From positions 179,631-243,630 of the forward strand of contig CAVEOA010000001.1 of the NCBI GenBank assembly GCA_963617205.1: 64,000 nucleotides of DNA, read 5' to 3'. The number at the start of each line of letters is the position of its first letter. The first letter of the stretch is position 1. The position numbers and the translations under genes are program-made. The notes beneath the pieces were generated by a model. The model was given only the letters and a program-made list of their open reading frames with translations. It made no database searches and had not been told where the DNA came from. The DNA is from UBA11524 sp963617205. Its GTDB lineage: Bacteria; Bacillota; Clostridia; Christensenellales; Aristaeellaceae. This document shows positions 16,869 to 24,742 of this stretch, piece by piece.

Positions 16869-17594
16869 CTATCCACGTCTTTTCTTGCCAAGTGTTTTTT
16901 CCATTTCATCCTGCGGTACAGATTCGTAGGCACCGCGCAGGAGATGATACAGCGGTGACAAGCTCAGCAAATCATCCTGCACGCGCTCCGCAAGTTCCGG
17001 CGAATGAACGTCAATGCCTGCCGTGCTTTCCGGACAGATGTACACTTCCCGCAGTGCGTACCAGCCTTTCAGATCATCCGGGACACCGGCAGGAATGTCA
17101 AGTCGCTTGAATGAGTTGCCGTCAACCTGCATATGATGCTCCGTCAAATGCGCCTGACGGATGATTTTTCGGACTTCATCCGGCTTTGCGACAATCCGGC
17201 GGCGCAGCATGTCCATCATCGGTCGATTCTCGCCCCATGTGCCGAGTCCCCAATTGACGCTACTCGGTGTAAGCTCAAACCAGAACATGACGCTGCCTTC
17301 GCGTGGCTCTCCGGCATGACGGAACAGCACCCACAGATGATCACGAAATGGGCTCTTATCCTTCGTGAAGCGGACGTCTCTCCGCAACCTAGCCATGCAC
17401 CGATAAGGACGCAACTCCATCTGCGGATCAACGCTGAGCATCGCCGGCGCAAGCGATTGAATAAAGCGCTCGAAAGGTTCCTTGACATCGCGTTCATAGC
17501 GCTCGCGATTTGCCTCAAAATACACAATGCTGTTATGGAAGCGAATATCAAGAAAAAACTGAATCGTCGCCTCTGGAAAACCAGTAAACATCAT
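16869..17594 (-). CDS. DUF2461 family protein
   Basis: A 241-residue member of the DUF2461 (TIGR02453) family of unknown function. Matching features are the opening F-T-G-F-P-E-A, the F-x-x-L-x-x-N-N/S-x-x-x-Y-F-E-A-N-R-x-x-Y block, the R-D-V-R-F-T-K-D-K-S-P-F-R motif near residue 75 and the W-G-L-G-T-W segment. There is no signal peptide or membrane segment. It is the first gene of a two-gene unit with the phosphohexomutase. AGGAGG stands 4 nt before ATG 17594 and 7 nt before the next ATG, so either may be used. Confidence 0.85.
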   Translation of the reverse strand: MMFTGFPEATIQFFLDIRFHNSIVYFEANRERYERDVKEPFERFIQSLAPAMLSVDPQMELRPYRCMARLRRDVRFTKDKSPFRDHLWVLFRHAGEPREGSVMFWFELTPSSVNWGLGTWGENRPMMDMLRRRIVAKPDEVRKIIRQAHLTEHHMQVDGNSFKRLDIPAGVPDDLKGWYALREVYICPESTAGIDVHSPELAERVQDDLLSLSPLYHLLRGAYESVPQDEMEKTLGKKRRG

Positions 17595-17618
17595 GCTGCC
17601 TCCTGTGATTACTCCCCT

Positions 17619-17647
17619 ATTATACCTGTTGAGCGACTGTTTTTCAA
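17619..17647 (-). promoter_or_regulatory. Promoter for DUF2461/phosphohexomutase
   Basis: On the minus strand: TTGAAA (17647-17642), a 17 bp spacer and TATAAT (17624-17619). Confidence 0.75.
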
Positions 17648-17692
17648 CCGGTTAGTGCCGACAAACTACAAAAAAACAGGAGAAACAGCACT

Positions 17693-19441
17693 TCATTCGC
17701 TACGCTGTGCACAGCGGTCAAATTCATCTGTCAATGCGGCGTTCGTTTTGCGTACAGCATCTGCATCCGGCTTGATTTCCTGTCGGTCGTAGGTGCGAAT
17801 GCCGTTGACTTCTTCTTCGACATCCGTGAGCTGCGTATAAACCAGCGCGGACAAGCCTTTCTCAATCTGCGGCAGAATTGTACCCATCTGCAGGGCGCAA
17901 TAACGTGCAGTTAACGTTTCGCGGTTGTCTGCCGTGCCGTAGCCGTATGTCTTTTCATGCGTCAAATGACCGGGCATCGGCCATGCAATGCCGCCATACT
18001 CCGTCAGTGCAACGACGCGACGCTTCTTTCGGATGCGCAGCTTGTAGAAATAGTTGTGAATCGAGTAAACATCGCCGCCACCCTGATCGAACCAGCCGCT
18101 TGCCTGATCAATCAGGCGAGTGCTGTCCATTTTATGCAGTTCCTGTGTGATGCTTGACGCGTTGAATTGCCCCCAGCCCTCATTAAAAGGAACCCACATT
18201 GCGATAGAAGGATGATTCTTCAGTGCCGTGATCGTGTCTGCCATTTCCCTGCGGAATAATGTACGACTTTCCGAATTCGGGCGTGACAGCAGATATCGGA
18301 ACAGCCCATTATCAGGAAAGCGCCGCAACACCGGCAACAGCAGATTCGCCAGATAGGTCACATACCACGACTGCATCTTTGTGCCGCCGCTGACACAGTC
18401 CTGCCAGACAATCAACCCAAGCCTGTCGCAGTGGTAGTACCACCGCTGCGGCTCAATTTTCGCATGCTTGCGGAGCATGTTGAAGCCGAGTGACTTCACG
18501 AGCTTCAGTTCCTCGATGACGGCATCATCTGATGGCGGTGTGTACAGACCATCCTGCCAGTACCCCTGATCCAACAGACCGTTCACAAAAATCGGCTGAT
18601 GATTCAGGCAGAAACGCATGATGCCATGTGCATCCTTTTCGCATGTCCATTCGCGCATGGCAAAGTAGCTCTGTACCGTATCTTCATCCAGATGAATGAT
18701 AACATCATACAGATTTGGATGATTCGGAGACCACAGGTGCATGTGCTCTTTCGGCAAAACAACCCGCATGACGCAGCGCTTTCCGTCCGTTTCTGACACA
18801 GCGGATGCGACGAGCTGATTTTCAAAGAGAATGTCCGCACGTACGGTGCTGTCAGCGTTCGTTTCAACCATGATGCTGACCGTATTGTGTTCAACATCTG
18901 TTTCGCAGGAAATGTGATGCACATAGCATTTCGGCACATGTTCCAGCCAGACTGTCTGCCAGATGCCGCTCTGCGCCGGATAAAACATGCCGCCGGGCTG
19001 AAGCTTCTGTTTGCCGCGCGCCTGAATGCCGGTATCAGAAGGGTCCCGCACTGCCACGTGCAGCATGTTTTCGTTGCCTTCGTGCAGATAATCCGTGATG
19101 TCAAATGTGAACGGCCAATAGCCACCGATGTGTCTGCCGACCTCGCGCTGATTCACCTCAACACGACAATCGAAGTCAACCGCTCCGAAATGCAGCAGCA
19201 CATGACCGTCGTTCGCTGCAGGTGCGGTAAATGTACGGCAGTAATGCAGCCATTCATTCGGCTGAAGCGTCCGCTGAACGCCGGAAGCCTTCGTTTCAGG
19301 TGAATACGGAACAAGAATATCGCCATGCCATTCCTTCGGAAGTGATGATTCTTCCGTAAAGGCATACTGCCAAAGACCATTCAGGTTAACGAAACCGGTG
19401 CGCTGCATCATCGGGCGCGGATATTCAGGAAAAGGTACCAT
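17693..19441 (-). CDS. GH2 family glycoside hydrolase
   Basis: A 582-residue family 2 glycosidase of the short beta-glucuronidase/beta-galactosidase type. It has an N-terminal jelly-roll sugar-binding domain (residues 1-160, LNGLWQYAF, HFGAVDFDCRVEVN), an immunoglobulin-like domain (160-270) and a TIM barrel to the end. The acid/base Glu lies in W-V-P-F-N-E-G-W near residue 418 and the likely nucleophile Glu in A-L-T-E-Y-G-G-I-A-W near residue 490. The absence of a signal peptide points to a cytoplasmic enzyme. The substrate cannot be fixed; the nearby xylan enzymes make glucuronides or beta-linked side chains plausible. ATG 19441 has GGAGG 8 nt upstream. Transcription is divergent from the CTP synthase homologue. 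Confidence 0.85.
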   Translation of the reverse strand: MVPFPEYPRPMMQRTGFVNLNGLWQYAFTEESSLPKEWHGDILVPYSPETKASGVQRTLQPNEWLHYCRTFTAPAANDGHVLLHFGAVDFDCRVEVNQREVGRHIGGYWPFTFDITDYLHEGNENMLHVAVRDPSDTGIQARGKQKLQPGGMFYPAQSGIWQTVWLEHVPKCYVHHISCETDVEHNTVSIMVETNADSTVRADILFENQLVASAVSETDGKRCVMRVVLPKEHMHLWSPNHPNLYDVIIHLDEDTVQSYFAMREWTCEKDAHGIMRFCLNHQPIFVNGLLDQGYWQDGLYTPPSDDAVIEELKLVKSLGFNMLRKHAKIEPQRWYYHCDRLGLIVWQDCVSGGTKMQSWYVTYLANLLLPVLRRFPDNGLFRYLLSRPNSESRTLFRREMADTITALKNHPSIAMWVPFNEGWGQFNASSITQELHKMDSTRLIDQASGWFDQGGGDVYSIHNYFYKLRIRKKRRVVALTEYGGIAWPMPGHLTHEKTYGYGTADNRETLTARYCALQMGTILPQIEKGLSALVYTQLTDVEEEVNGIRTYDRQEIKPDADAVRKTNAALTDEFDRCAQRSE

Positions 19442-19474
19442 CAAACTTTCCTCCTTTGCCGCTTATCAGATATT

Positions 19475-19503
19475 ATTGTAGCACATTGCAGACGAAAAAG
19501 AAA
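19475..19503 (-). promoter_or_regulatory. Likely promoter for the GH2 gene
   Basis: On the minus strand: TACAAT (19480-19475) with a weak TTTCTT -35 box 17 bp upstream (19503-19498). Confidence 0.45.
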
Positions 19504-19514
19504 GCATAGGATAC

Positions 19515-19543
19515 TTGACATCAAAGCGTGAAAATTCTACAAT
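19515..19543 (+). promoter_or_regulatory. Promoter for the CTP synthase homologue operon
   Basis: A perfect TTGACA (19515-19520), a 17 bp spacer and TACAAT (19538-19543). The -35 boxes of the two divergent promoters are separated by only about 11 bp. Confidence 0.8.
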
Positions 19544-19585
19544 GAGTATGACCTATGTCATCGATTAAAGGAGTTGAAACGGACG

Positions 19586-21199
19586 ATGAAATACGTATTT
19601 GTGACGGGTGGCGTTGTTTCTTCTTTGGGCAAGGGCACGACCGCCGCTTCTCTCGGACGTCTGCTGAAGGCACGAGGCTATAAGGTTGCCATGCAGAAGT
19701 GTGACACCTATTATAATGTGAATCCGGCACTGCTTTCACCGCTGCAGCATGGTGAAAACTTCATCACAGACGATGGCGTTGCTGCCGACCTGGATCTCGG
19801 TCACTACGAGCGCTTCATTGACGAATCGCTCAAGGGCGAAGCAAGCATTACGACCGGCAAAATTCATACGGCGCTTGTTGAGCACGAGCTGCACGGCGAT
19901 TATCATGGCGCTACAATTACGGTTGTTCCGCATGTGACGAATGAAATTAAGCACCGCATTGTGACGGCGGCTGAAAATTCCGGTGCCGACATTGCAATCA
20001 TCGAAATCGGCGGCGTTGCAGGCGATATCGAGTCTTCACCGTATCTGGAGGCAATCCGTCAGCTGAAATGGGAAGTTGGTGCAGGCAACACGTGCTTTAT
20101 CCATGTGGCACTGATGCCGTACCTGTCTGTTGCAGGTGAAATGAAGACTAAGCCGACGCAGCACAGCGTTAAGGCCCTCCGCTCTATCGGCATTCAGCCG
20201 GACGTGATTGTCTGCCGCACGGAGGTCAGTATCAGTCAGTCTGCCAAAAACAAGATTGCATTGTTCTGCAATGTTCCGGCGAACCATGTGATTCAGAATT
20301 GTGATGCCGCGACATTGTTTGAAGTGCCGCTCAATCTGGAGAAGGAAGGCTTGGCGGATATGGTGCTCCAGACGCTTCATCTGGATAATCCGCCTGCTGA
20401 CCTCACTGAATGGCGCAACATGGTGGCACGTTACGATGCGCCGGACAAGTATGTTAAAATCGCTCTTGTAGGCAAGTATGTCGCGGTGCATGATGCGTAT
20501 CTGTCGGTGCATGAGGCGCTCGTGCATGCGGGTATTGCGAATCTTGCGTCGGTTGCCATCGACTACATTTCCGCTGAGGAACTGACAGAAGAAAGTGTGC
20601 AGAACCGCCTGAACGGTTATGACGGTATTATTCTGCCCGGCGGCTTCGGCGACCGCGGCGCAGAAGGCATCATGACGGCTGCACATTTTGCGCGCACGAA
20701 TCAGATTCCCTGCCTGATGATTGGCTATGGCATGCAGCTTGGCGTGGTGGAGGCTGTTCGCAGTTTGCTCCATCAGCCGAATGCCAACTCTGCCGAGGTT
20801 GACCGGAACGCAGATCCGATTGTCGTCAGCATTCCACATGATCGTGTCGATGACAACGATGGACGGCAGAATGCACGCATGGGCGGCTCGGATGTCCAAC
20901 TGACGGATGGCAGCCTTGTTGCCTCCTGGTACAAGGCGTCACAGGTGCATGAGCGTCACGGCAACCGCTATGAAATCAACGTTGACTGTATTGCACCGCT
21001 GGAAAACGTAGGCGTGCATTTTGTCGGCTTCAGCAAGGAAGAACATTACCCTGAGGTGTTCGAGATGACGGATCATCCGTTCTATGTCGGCACGATCTAT
21101 CATCCGGAGTTCCTCTCGCGCCCGAATAAGGCTCATCCGCTGTTCGCGGCATTTATCGCTGCGGCGTTCAAGAGTCAACTGCAAGGAGAACAGGCATGA
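19586..21199 (+). CDS. pyrG: CTP synthase homologue without the glutaminase cysteine
   Basis: A 537-residue protein with both CTP synthase domains. The N-terminal synthetase domain keeps the P-loop G-G-V-V-S-S-L-G-K-G, the Mg/nucleotide block DLDLGHYERF, VPHVTNEIK, EIGGVAGDIES and the UTP loop KTKPTQHSVK. The usual DPYINVDPGTMSP reads DTYYNVNPALLSP. In the C-terminal class I amidotransferase domain the oxyanion motif LPGGFGDRG and the HPEF His/Glu pair are present, but the nucleophile elbow GICLGMQ reads MIGYGMQ: the catalytic Cys (Cys379 in E. coli) is Gly380. It therefore cannot use glutamine by the known mechanism and would need free ammonia, or have another role. ATG 19586 is chosen; a TTG at 19574 abuts the AAAGGAG site. 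It is first in an operon with rlmI. Confidence 0.85.
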   Translation: MKYVFVTGGVVSSLGKGTTAASLGRLLKARGYKVAMQKCDTYYNVNPALLSPLQHGENFITDDGVAADLDLGHYERFIDESLKGEASITTGKIHTALVEHELHGDYHGATITVVPHVTNEIKHRIVTAAENSGADIAIIEIGGVAGDIESSPYLEAIRQLKWEVGAGNTCFIHVALMPYLSVAGEMKTKPTQHSVKALRSIGIQPDVIVCRTEVSISQSAKNKIALFCNVPANHVIQNCDAATLFEVPLNLEKEGLADMVLQTLHLDNPPADLTEWRNMVARYDAPDKYVKIALVGKYVAVHDAYLSVHEALVHAGIANLASVAIDYISAEELTEESVQNRLNGYDGIILPGGFGDRGAEGIMTAAHFARTNQIPCLMIGYGMQLGVVEAVRSLLHQPNANSAEVDRNADPIVVSIPHDRVDDNDGRQNARMGGSDVQLTDGSLVASWYKASQVHERHGNRYEINVDCIAPLENVGVHFVGFSKEEHYPEVFEMTDHPFYVGTIYHPEFLSRPNKAHPLFAAFIAAAFKSQLQGEQA

Positions 21200-22368
21200 C
21201 CGAAGCAATTCTGATTCCCGGTAAGGAAAAGCGCGTCTACAGCGGTCACCCATGGGTATTCCGCAGTGACATTGCCCGTGTGAACGGCGACTTTACGCCC
21301 GGCGACATCGTCAGCGTCGTGTCCTCCAAGGGAAAATTTCTTGCCAAAGCATTCTACAATCCGCAGAGTCAAATTTCACTGCGCATCATGAGTCTGCATG
21401 ACGAGCTGATTGACCGTGATTTCATCTTTCGTCGCGTCCGCGAAGCTGTTGACTATCGCCGCACCTTTGCCGATTTGCATTCGTGCCGCATGATTTTTGC
21501 CGAAAGCGATCGTCTGCCCGGACTGATTGTCGATTCCTTCGGCGATGTGCTGGTCATGCAGTGCCTTGCGCTGGGCATGGAACGCTGGAAACAGGATATC
21601 GTCGATGCGCTGGTGGAGGAGCTTCATCCACAAGGCATCTACGAGCGCAGCGACGTGCCTGTCCGCCGTCTTGAAGGGTTGGAGCAAACAACTGGCGTGC
21701 TGTATGGCAATGTCCCTGACCGCGTTGAAATGGTTGAGAACGGCGTGCACTTCTGGGTTGACGTAAAGGAAGGACAGAAAACGGGATTCTTCTTAGATCA
21801 GAAGGAAAACCGCGCCGCGATTGCACCGTTCGTGAAGGGCAAGACGGTTCTGGATTGCTTTACCCATACAGGCAGCTTTGCGCTCCATGCCGGACACTAC
21901 GGTGCGAAGGAAGTCACAGGCGTTGATATTTCAGCCTATGCGTGCGAATTTGCAACGGAAAATGCAAAGCTGAATGGGCTGGAGAACACCGTGCATTTTG
22001 TCGAGGCGAATGCATTTGACCTGCTTGCGGAGCAAAGCCGTGCCGGCGTACAGTATGACGTTGTTATTCTTGACCCGCCTGCATTTACGAAAACGCGTAG
22101 TGCCGTTGAAGCGGCAACACGTGGCTACAAGGAAATAAACCTGCGCGCCATGAAGATGGTGAAGCCAGGCGGATACCTCATCACCTGCTCTTGCTCGCAG
22201 CATATTTCGCCGGACGCATTCATGCAGATTATCCGCGATGCCGCGCATGATGCACGCGTGCAGCTGCGTCAGGTAGAGTACAGGACGCAGGGGCGCGACC
22301 ATCCGATTCTGCCTGCTTCACCCGAAACTCAGTACCTGAAGTGCGGCATATTCCAGATTTTCGCTTAA
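21196..22368 (+). CDS. rlmI: RlmI-like 23S rRNA (cytosine-C5) methyltransferase
   Basis: A 390-residue SAM-dependent methyltransferase. A PUA RNA-binding domain at 1-75 (GKEKRVYSGHPWVFRSDI, GDIVSVVSSKG) is followed by a bridging domain (WVDVKEGQKTGFFLDQKENR) and a Rossmann fold with the SAM motif VLDCFTHTGSFALHAG near residue 218. The catalytic-loop motif D-P-P-A-F-T-K is near residue 295, with the CSCSQ cysteine motif near 330. This layout fits RlmI, which makes m5C1962 in 23S rRNA. The ATG overlaps the TGA of the preceding gene (ATGA), so translation is coupled. Assignment to the exact position is by family only. Confidence 0.85.
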   Translation: MTEAILIPGKEKRVYSGHPWVFRSDIARVNGDFTPGDIVSVVSSKGKFLAKAFYNPQSQISLRIMSLHDELIDRDFIFRRVREAVDYRRTFADLHSCRMIFAESDRLPGLIVDSFGDVLVMQCLALGMERWKQDIVDALVEELHPQGIYERSDVPVRRLEGLEQTTGVLYGNVPDRVEMVENGVHFWVDVKEGQKTGFFLDQKENRAAIAPFVKGKTVLDCFTHTGSFALHAGHYGAKEVTGVDISAYACEFATENAKLNGLENTVHFVEANAFDLLAEQSRAGVQYDVVILDPPAFTKTRSAVEAATRGYKEINLRAMKMVKPGGYLITCSCSQHISPDAFMQIIRDAAHDARVQLRQVEYRTQGRDHPILPASPETQYLKCGIFQIFA

Positions 22369-22382
22369 TTGCGGAGGAAAAT

Positions 22383-23144
22383 ATGAAGCTAATGTTTGTC
22401 CGTCACGCTGAACCGTTTTATCGTTATGATTCGCTGACGCTGAAGGGACGTCGGGAGGCAGAATTGCTTGCACTCCGTCTGTCGAAGCTGGATGTGAAGG
22501 ATTTCTACGTGTCTCCTCTGGGAAGAGCGCAGGAAACAGCGCGCTATACGCTTGAACGGACGCATCGCTCGGCGGAAACGCTGCCGTGGCTCGCAGAATA
22601 CCGCGGACGCTGCGCAGACCCGGAAACAGGCGTCGATCGCATCCCGTGGGATATCAAGCCACGCATTTATGAGGAGCATCCGTTGCTGATGGATTTCGAT
22701 CACTGGACAGAGGATTCGCTCTTTGACGGCGGCACAGTGGGCGCCATCTGGCAGGAAACGAAGGATGGCATTGATGCACTGCTGAAGCGCTATGGCATGG
22801 TTCGCGAGGAAAACGGACGTATCTACCGTTGCGAGCACAACAATCCGGAAATTATCGTGCTGTTTTGCCACATGGGCATTTCGGTTGCCTCTATCGGCTA
22901 TCTGCTCGGCATTTCGCCGTTTCTGCTGTGGCATGGGTTCAACATGCAGCCGTCCAGCGTCTCGACGCTTGTGACCGAGGAACGCACGAAGGGCGAGGTT
23001 GTCTTCCGCTGTATGCAGCTCGGCGACATTTCGCACCTGTACGCCGCTGACGAGCCGTACTCCACGTCCGGCTTGTTTCCGGAATGCTACACTGGCCGCG
23101 ACACGACGAATCCTCCCGAGTGGGATGCGCTCGGCTATAATTGA
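22383..23144 (+). CDS. Histidine phosphatase family protein
   Basis: A 253-residue histidine-phosphatase (phosphoglycerate-mutase-like) protein. It opens with the catalytic loop F-V-R-H-A-E near residue 6. It then has LTLKGRREAELLALRL, the SPLGRAQETA block with its Arg, and a late C-H-M-G-I-S histidine near residue 165. The FVRHAE form (rather than RHGET) is common in Clostridia proteins of unknown substrate. GGAGG lies just before ATG 22383. The gene is 14 bp after rlmI in the same operon and its end overlaps the region that starts exonuclease III. Confidence 0.82.
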   Translation: MKLMFVRHAEPFYRYDSLTLKGRREAELLALRLSKLDVKDFYVSPLGRAQETARYTLERTHRSAETLPWLAEYRGRCADPETGVDRIPWDIKPRIYEEHPLLMDFDHWTEDSLFDGGTVGAIWQETKDGIDALLKRYGMVREENGRIYRCEHNNPEIIVLFCHMGISVASIGYLLGISPFLLWHGFNMQPSSVSTLVTEERTKGEVVFRCMQLGDISHLYAADEPYSTSGLFPECYTGRDTTNPPEWDALGYN

Positions 23145-23146
23145 TA

Positions 23147-23884
23147 ATGAAGCTGATTTCTTGGAATGTGAACGGCTTTCGCGCACTGCTGAGCCGTTCG
23201 CTGCTGGATACGCATGCACTGCTCGACTCGGATATCTACTGCTTTCAGGAAACGAAGATGCAGACAGGTCAGTGTGAGCTTGACTTGCCCGGCTATACCG
23301 CCATTTGGAATTGTGCAGATAGACCAGGTTATTCGGGTACGGCAATTTTATCCATTCGCACATTGAAAGACGTCCGTTTCGGGCTTGGTGAGGATACAGA
23401 GGATGTGCAGGGACGTGTCATCACGGCTGATCTCGGCGACTTCTACCTGATTAATGCGTACGCTCCCAACGCCGCGGCTGATCTGAGCAGACTTGAAACG
23501 CGCATCGTGTGGAATGAGGCGCTTCTTGCGCATGTGCAGACACTCGATGCAATTAAGCCGATTGTTCTTTGCGGCGACCTTAATGCAGCGTACAACAAGG
23601 CGGATTTGACCGGCGAAAAGCAGGATATGCGCACTCCGGGCTTCACCCGTGAAGAGCGAAGCTGGATGACATCGCTGCTGTCCTGCGGGCTGATTGACGC
23701 GTACCGCACCGTACATCCGAATGGCAAGCCCGGTGCATTTGCCTACCGTAGGGGTATTCGAGCCGGCGGACTTGATTACTTCCTGATTTCCGAACGTCTG
23801 CGTGAGCTGGTGGTTGATGTATCCGTTCATCCGCGTATTCGCAGCTCGGATCATTACCCGCTGGAGCTCGTGCTGAGAATTTGA
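23147..23884 (+). CDS. xth: Exodeoxyribonuclease III (AP endonuclease)
   Basis: A 245-residue exonuclease III/ExoA-type nuclease that cuts at abasic sites and removes 3' blocks in base excision repair. The endonuclease/exonuclease/phosphatase fold shows W-N-V-N-G near residue 6, the metal Glu in F-Q-E-T-K-M, N-A-Y-A-P-N, the C-G-D-L-N-A-A-Y Asp/Asn pair near 145, L-I-D-A-Y-R, G-L-D-Y-F and the catalytic S-S-D-H-Y-P near 235. ATG 23147 starts 3 nt past the previous stop. No good ribosome site is visible, so it probably depends on translational coupling. It is the last gene of the pyrG-like operon; no clear terminator follows. Confidence 0.9.
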   Translation: MKLISWNVNGFRALLSRSLLDTHALLDSDIYCFQETKMQTGQCELDLPGYTAIWNCADRPGYSGTAILSIRTLKDVRFGLGEDTEDVQGRVITADLGDFYLINAYAPNAAADLSRLETRIVWNEALLAHVQTLDAIKPIVLCGDLNAAYNKADLTGEKQDMRTPGFTREERSWMTSLLSCGLIDAYRTVHPNGKPGAFAYRRGIRAGGLDYFLISERLRELVVDVSVHPRIRSSDHYPLELVLRI

Positions 23885-23905
23885 ACTTTTCGTAGATCAC
23901 ACGGA

Positions 23906-23923
23906 AACGCTTGCACAAGCGTT
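23906..23923. promoter_or_regulatory. 18 bp palindrome over a -35 box (operator candidate)
   Basis: AACGCTTG-CA-CAAGCGTT is a perfect 8 bp inverted repeat with a 2 bp centre. It covers the -35 box (TTGCAC, 23911-23916) of the promoter that drives the DUF1292 genes. The short loop and the lack of a T-run argue against a terminator of exonuclease III. Confidence 0.5.
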
Positions 23924-23939
23924 GCAGATGTGTTACAAT
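23911..23939 (+). promoter_or_regulatory. Promoter for the DUF1292 pair
   Basis: TTGCAC (23911-23916), a 17 bp spacer and TACAAT (23934-23939). Confidence 0.75.
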
Positions 23940-23984
23940 GTGCGTGGTTCCCTATTACCTTGAGTATGAAGAGGAGGCAGTATC

Positions 23985-24338
23985 ATGACTGATACCCCTA
24001 ACACCCCTGATATGATGGATCCTCAGGACGAAGAAAACGAAGATGTCGTTGTCATGACCGATGAGGACGGCACCGAATATCTCTACGATATTGCAGCACG
24101 CATTCCGCGCGGCGAGAACGAATATGTTGTGCTTGTGCCTCAGGACGAGGAGGACGATGAGGTTGTCATTCTTCGCTCTGAAATGGTCGATGACGAAACG
24201 GAAGAGTTTGTCCCGGAAGAGGATGACAGCTTGACGGACGAAATCTTTGAGGAATTCAAGAAGCTGTTCGCGGATGAATTCAACTTCGTCGATGGCGATG
24301 ATGAGGGCGACGACAGCATGTTTACTGACGCCGAATAA
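23985..24338 (+). CDS. DUF1292 protein, first copy
   Basis: A 117-residue, very acidic protein of the DUF1292 family (YrzB-like), of unknown function and common in Bacillota. The family pattern is seen: VVVMTDEDGTEYLYDIAARI..., then a VVLVP...EDDEVVILRSE segment. The C-terminal half is rich in Asp and Glu and ends in a helical stretch. There is no signal peptide or membrane segment. A GAGGAGG site lies before ATG. In many Bacillota this gene is linked to ruvX and alaS; that context is not seen here. Confidence 0.88.
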   Translation: MTDTPNTPDMMDPQDEENEDVVVMTDEDGTEYLYDIAARIPRGENEYVVLVPQDEEDDEVVILRSEMVDDETEEFVPEEDDSLTDEIFEEFKKLFADEFNFVDGDDEGDDSMFTDAE

Positions 24339-24352
24339 TCAGGAGGATTACA

Positions 24353-24649
24353 ATGAGCGAGTATCAAGAGGACGATTTCATCACACTGACCGATGAGGAT
24401 GGCAAGGATACGAATTTCCTGCTGCTGGATGTTGTCGAGTATGAAGGCGACGACTATATGGTGATGATCCCCGCAGATGATGACGAATCAGAGAATGACG
24501 ATGAAGAAGACGGCGTTCTGATTCTCAAGGTTGTTCATGAAGCGGAAGAAGATGTCTATGTCGGCGTAGAGGATGAAGACATTCTCGATGCCGTATTCAA
24601 TCTCTTCCAGGAGCAGTACAACGAGGAAAACGAGGAAGACGAGGATTAA
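24353..24649 (+). CDS. DUF1292 protein, second copy
   Basis: A 98-residue acidic DUF1292 protein, paralogous to the one 14 bp upstream (ITLTDEDGKDTNFLLLDVVEYEGDDYMVMIPADD, then a GVLILKVVHE strand). Both seem to be made from one message from the promoter at 23911-23939. AGGAGG lies 7-8 nt before the ATG. The last third is almost wholly acidic. The function is not known. Confidence 0.85.
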   Translation: MSEYQEDDFITLTDEDGKDTNFLLLDVVEYEGDDYMVMIPADDDESENDDEEDGVLILKVVHEAEEDVYVGVEDEDILDAVFNLFQEQYNEENEEDED

Positions 24650-24665
24650 TCATCATTCGTCTCGC

Positions 24666-24698
24666 AAAAAGGTTGCTGTGTTGCGCAGCAGCCTTTTT
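24666..24698 (+). terminator. Terminator of the DUF1292 operon
   Basis: GGTTGCTG (24671-24678) pairs with CAGCAGCC (24686-24693, one G-U), followed by TTTTT. Confidence 0.85.
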
Positions 24699-24704
24699 AT
24701 ATGC

Positions 24705-24737
24705 AATAAAACAGGGATGATCTTCGACCATCCCTGT
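24705..24737 (-). terminator. Terminator of the protease operon
   Basis: CAGGGATG (24712-24719) pairs with CATCCCTG (24729-24736). On the minus strand a TTTTATT run follows. Confidence 0.8.
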
Positions 24738-24742
24738 AATCA

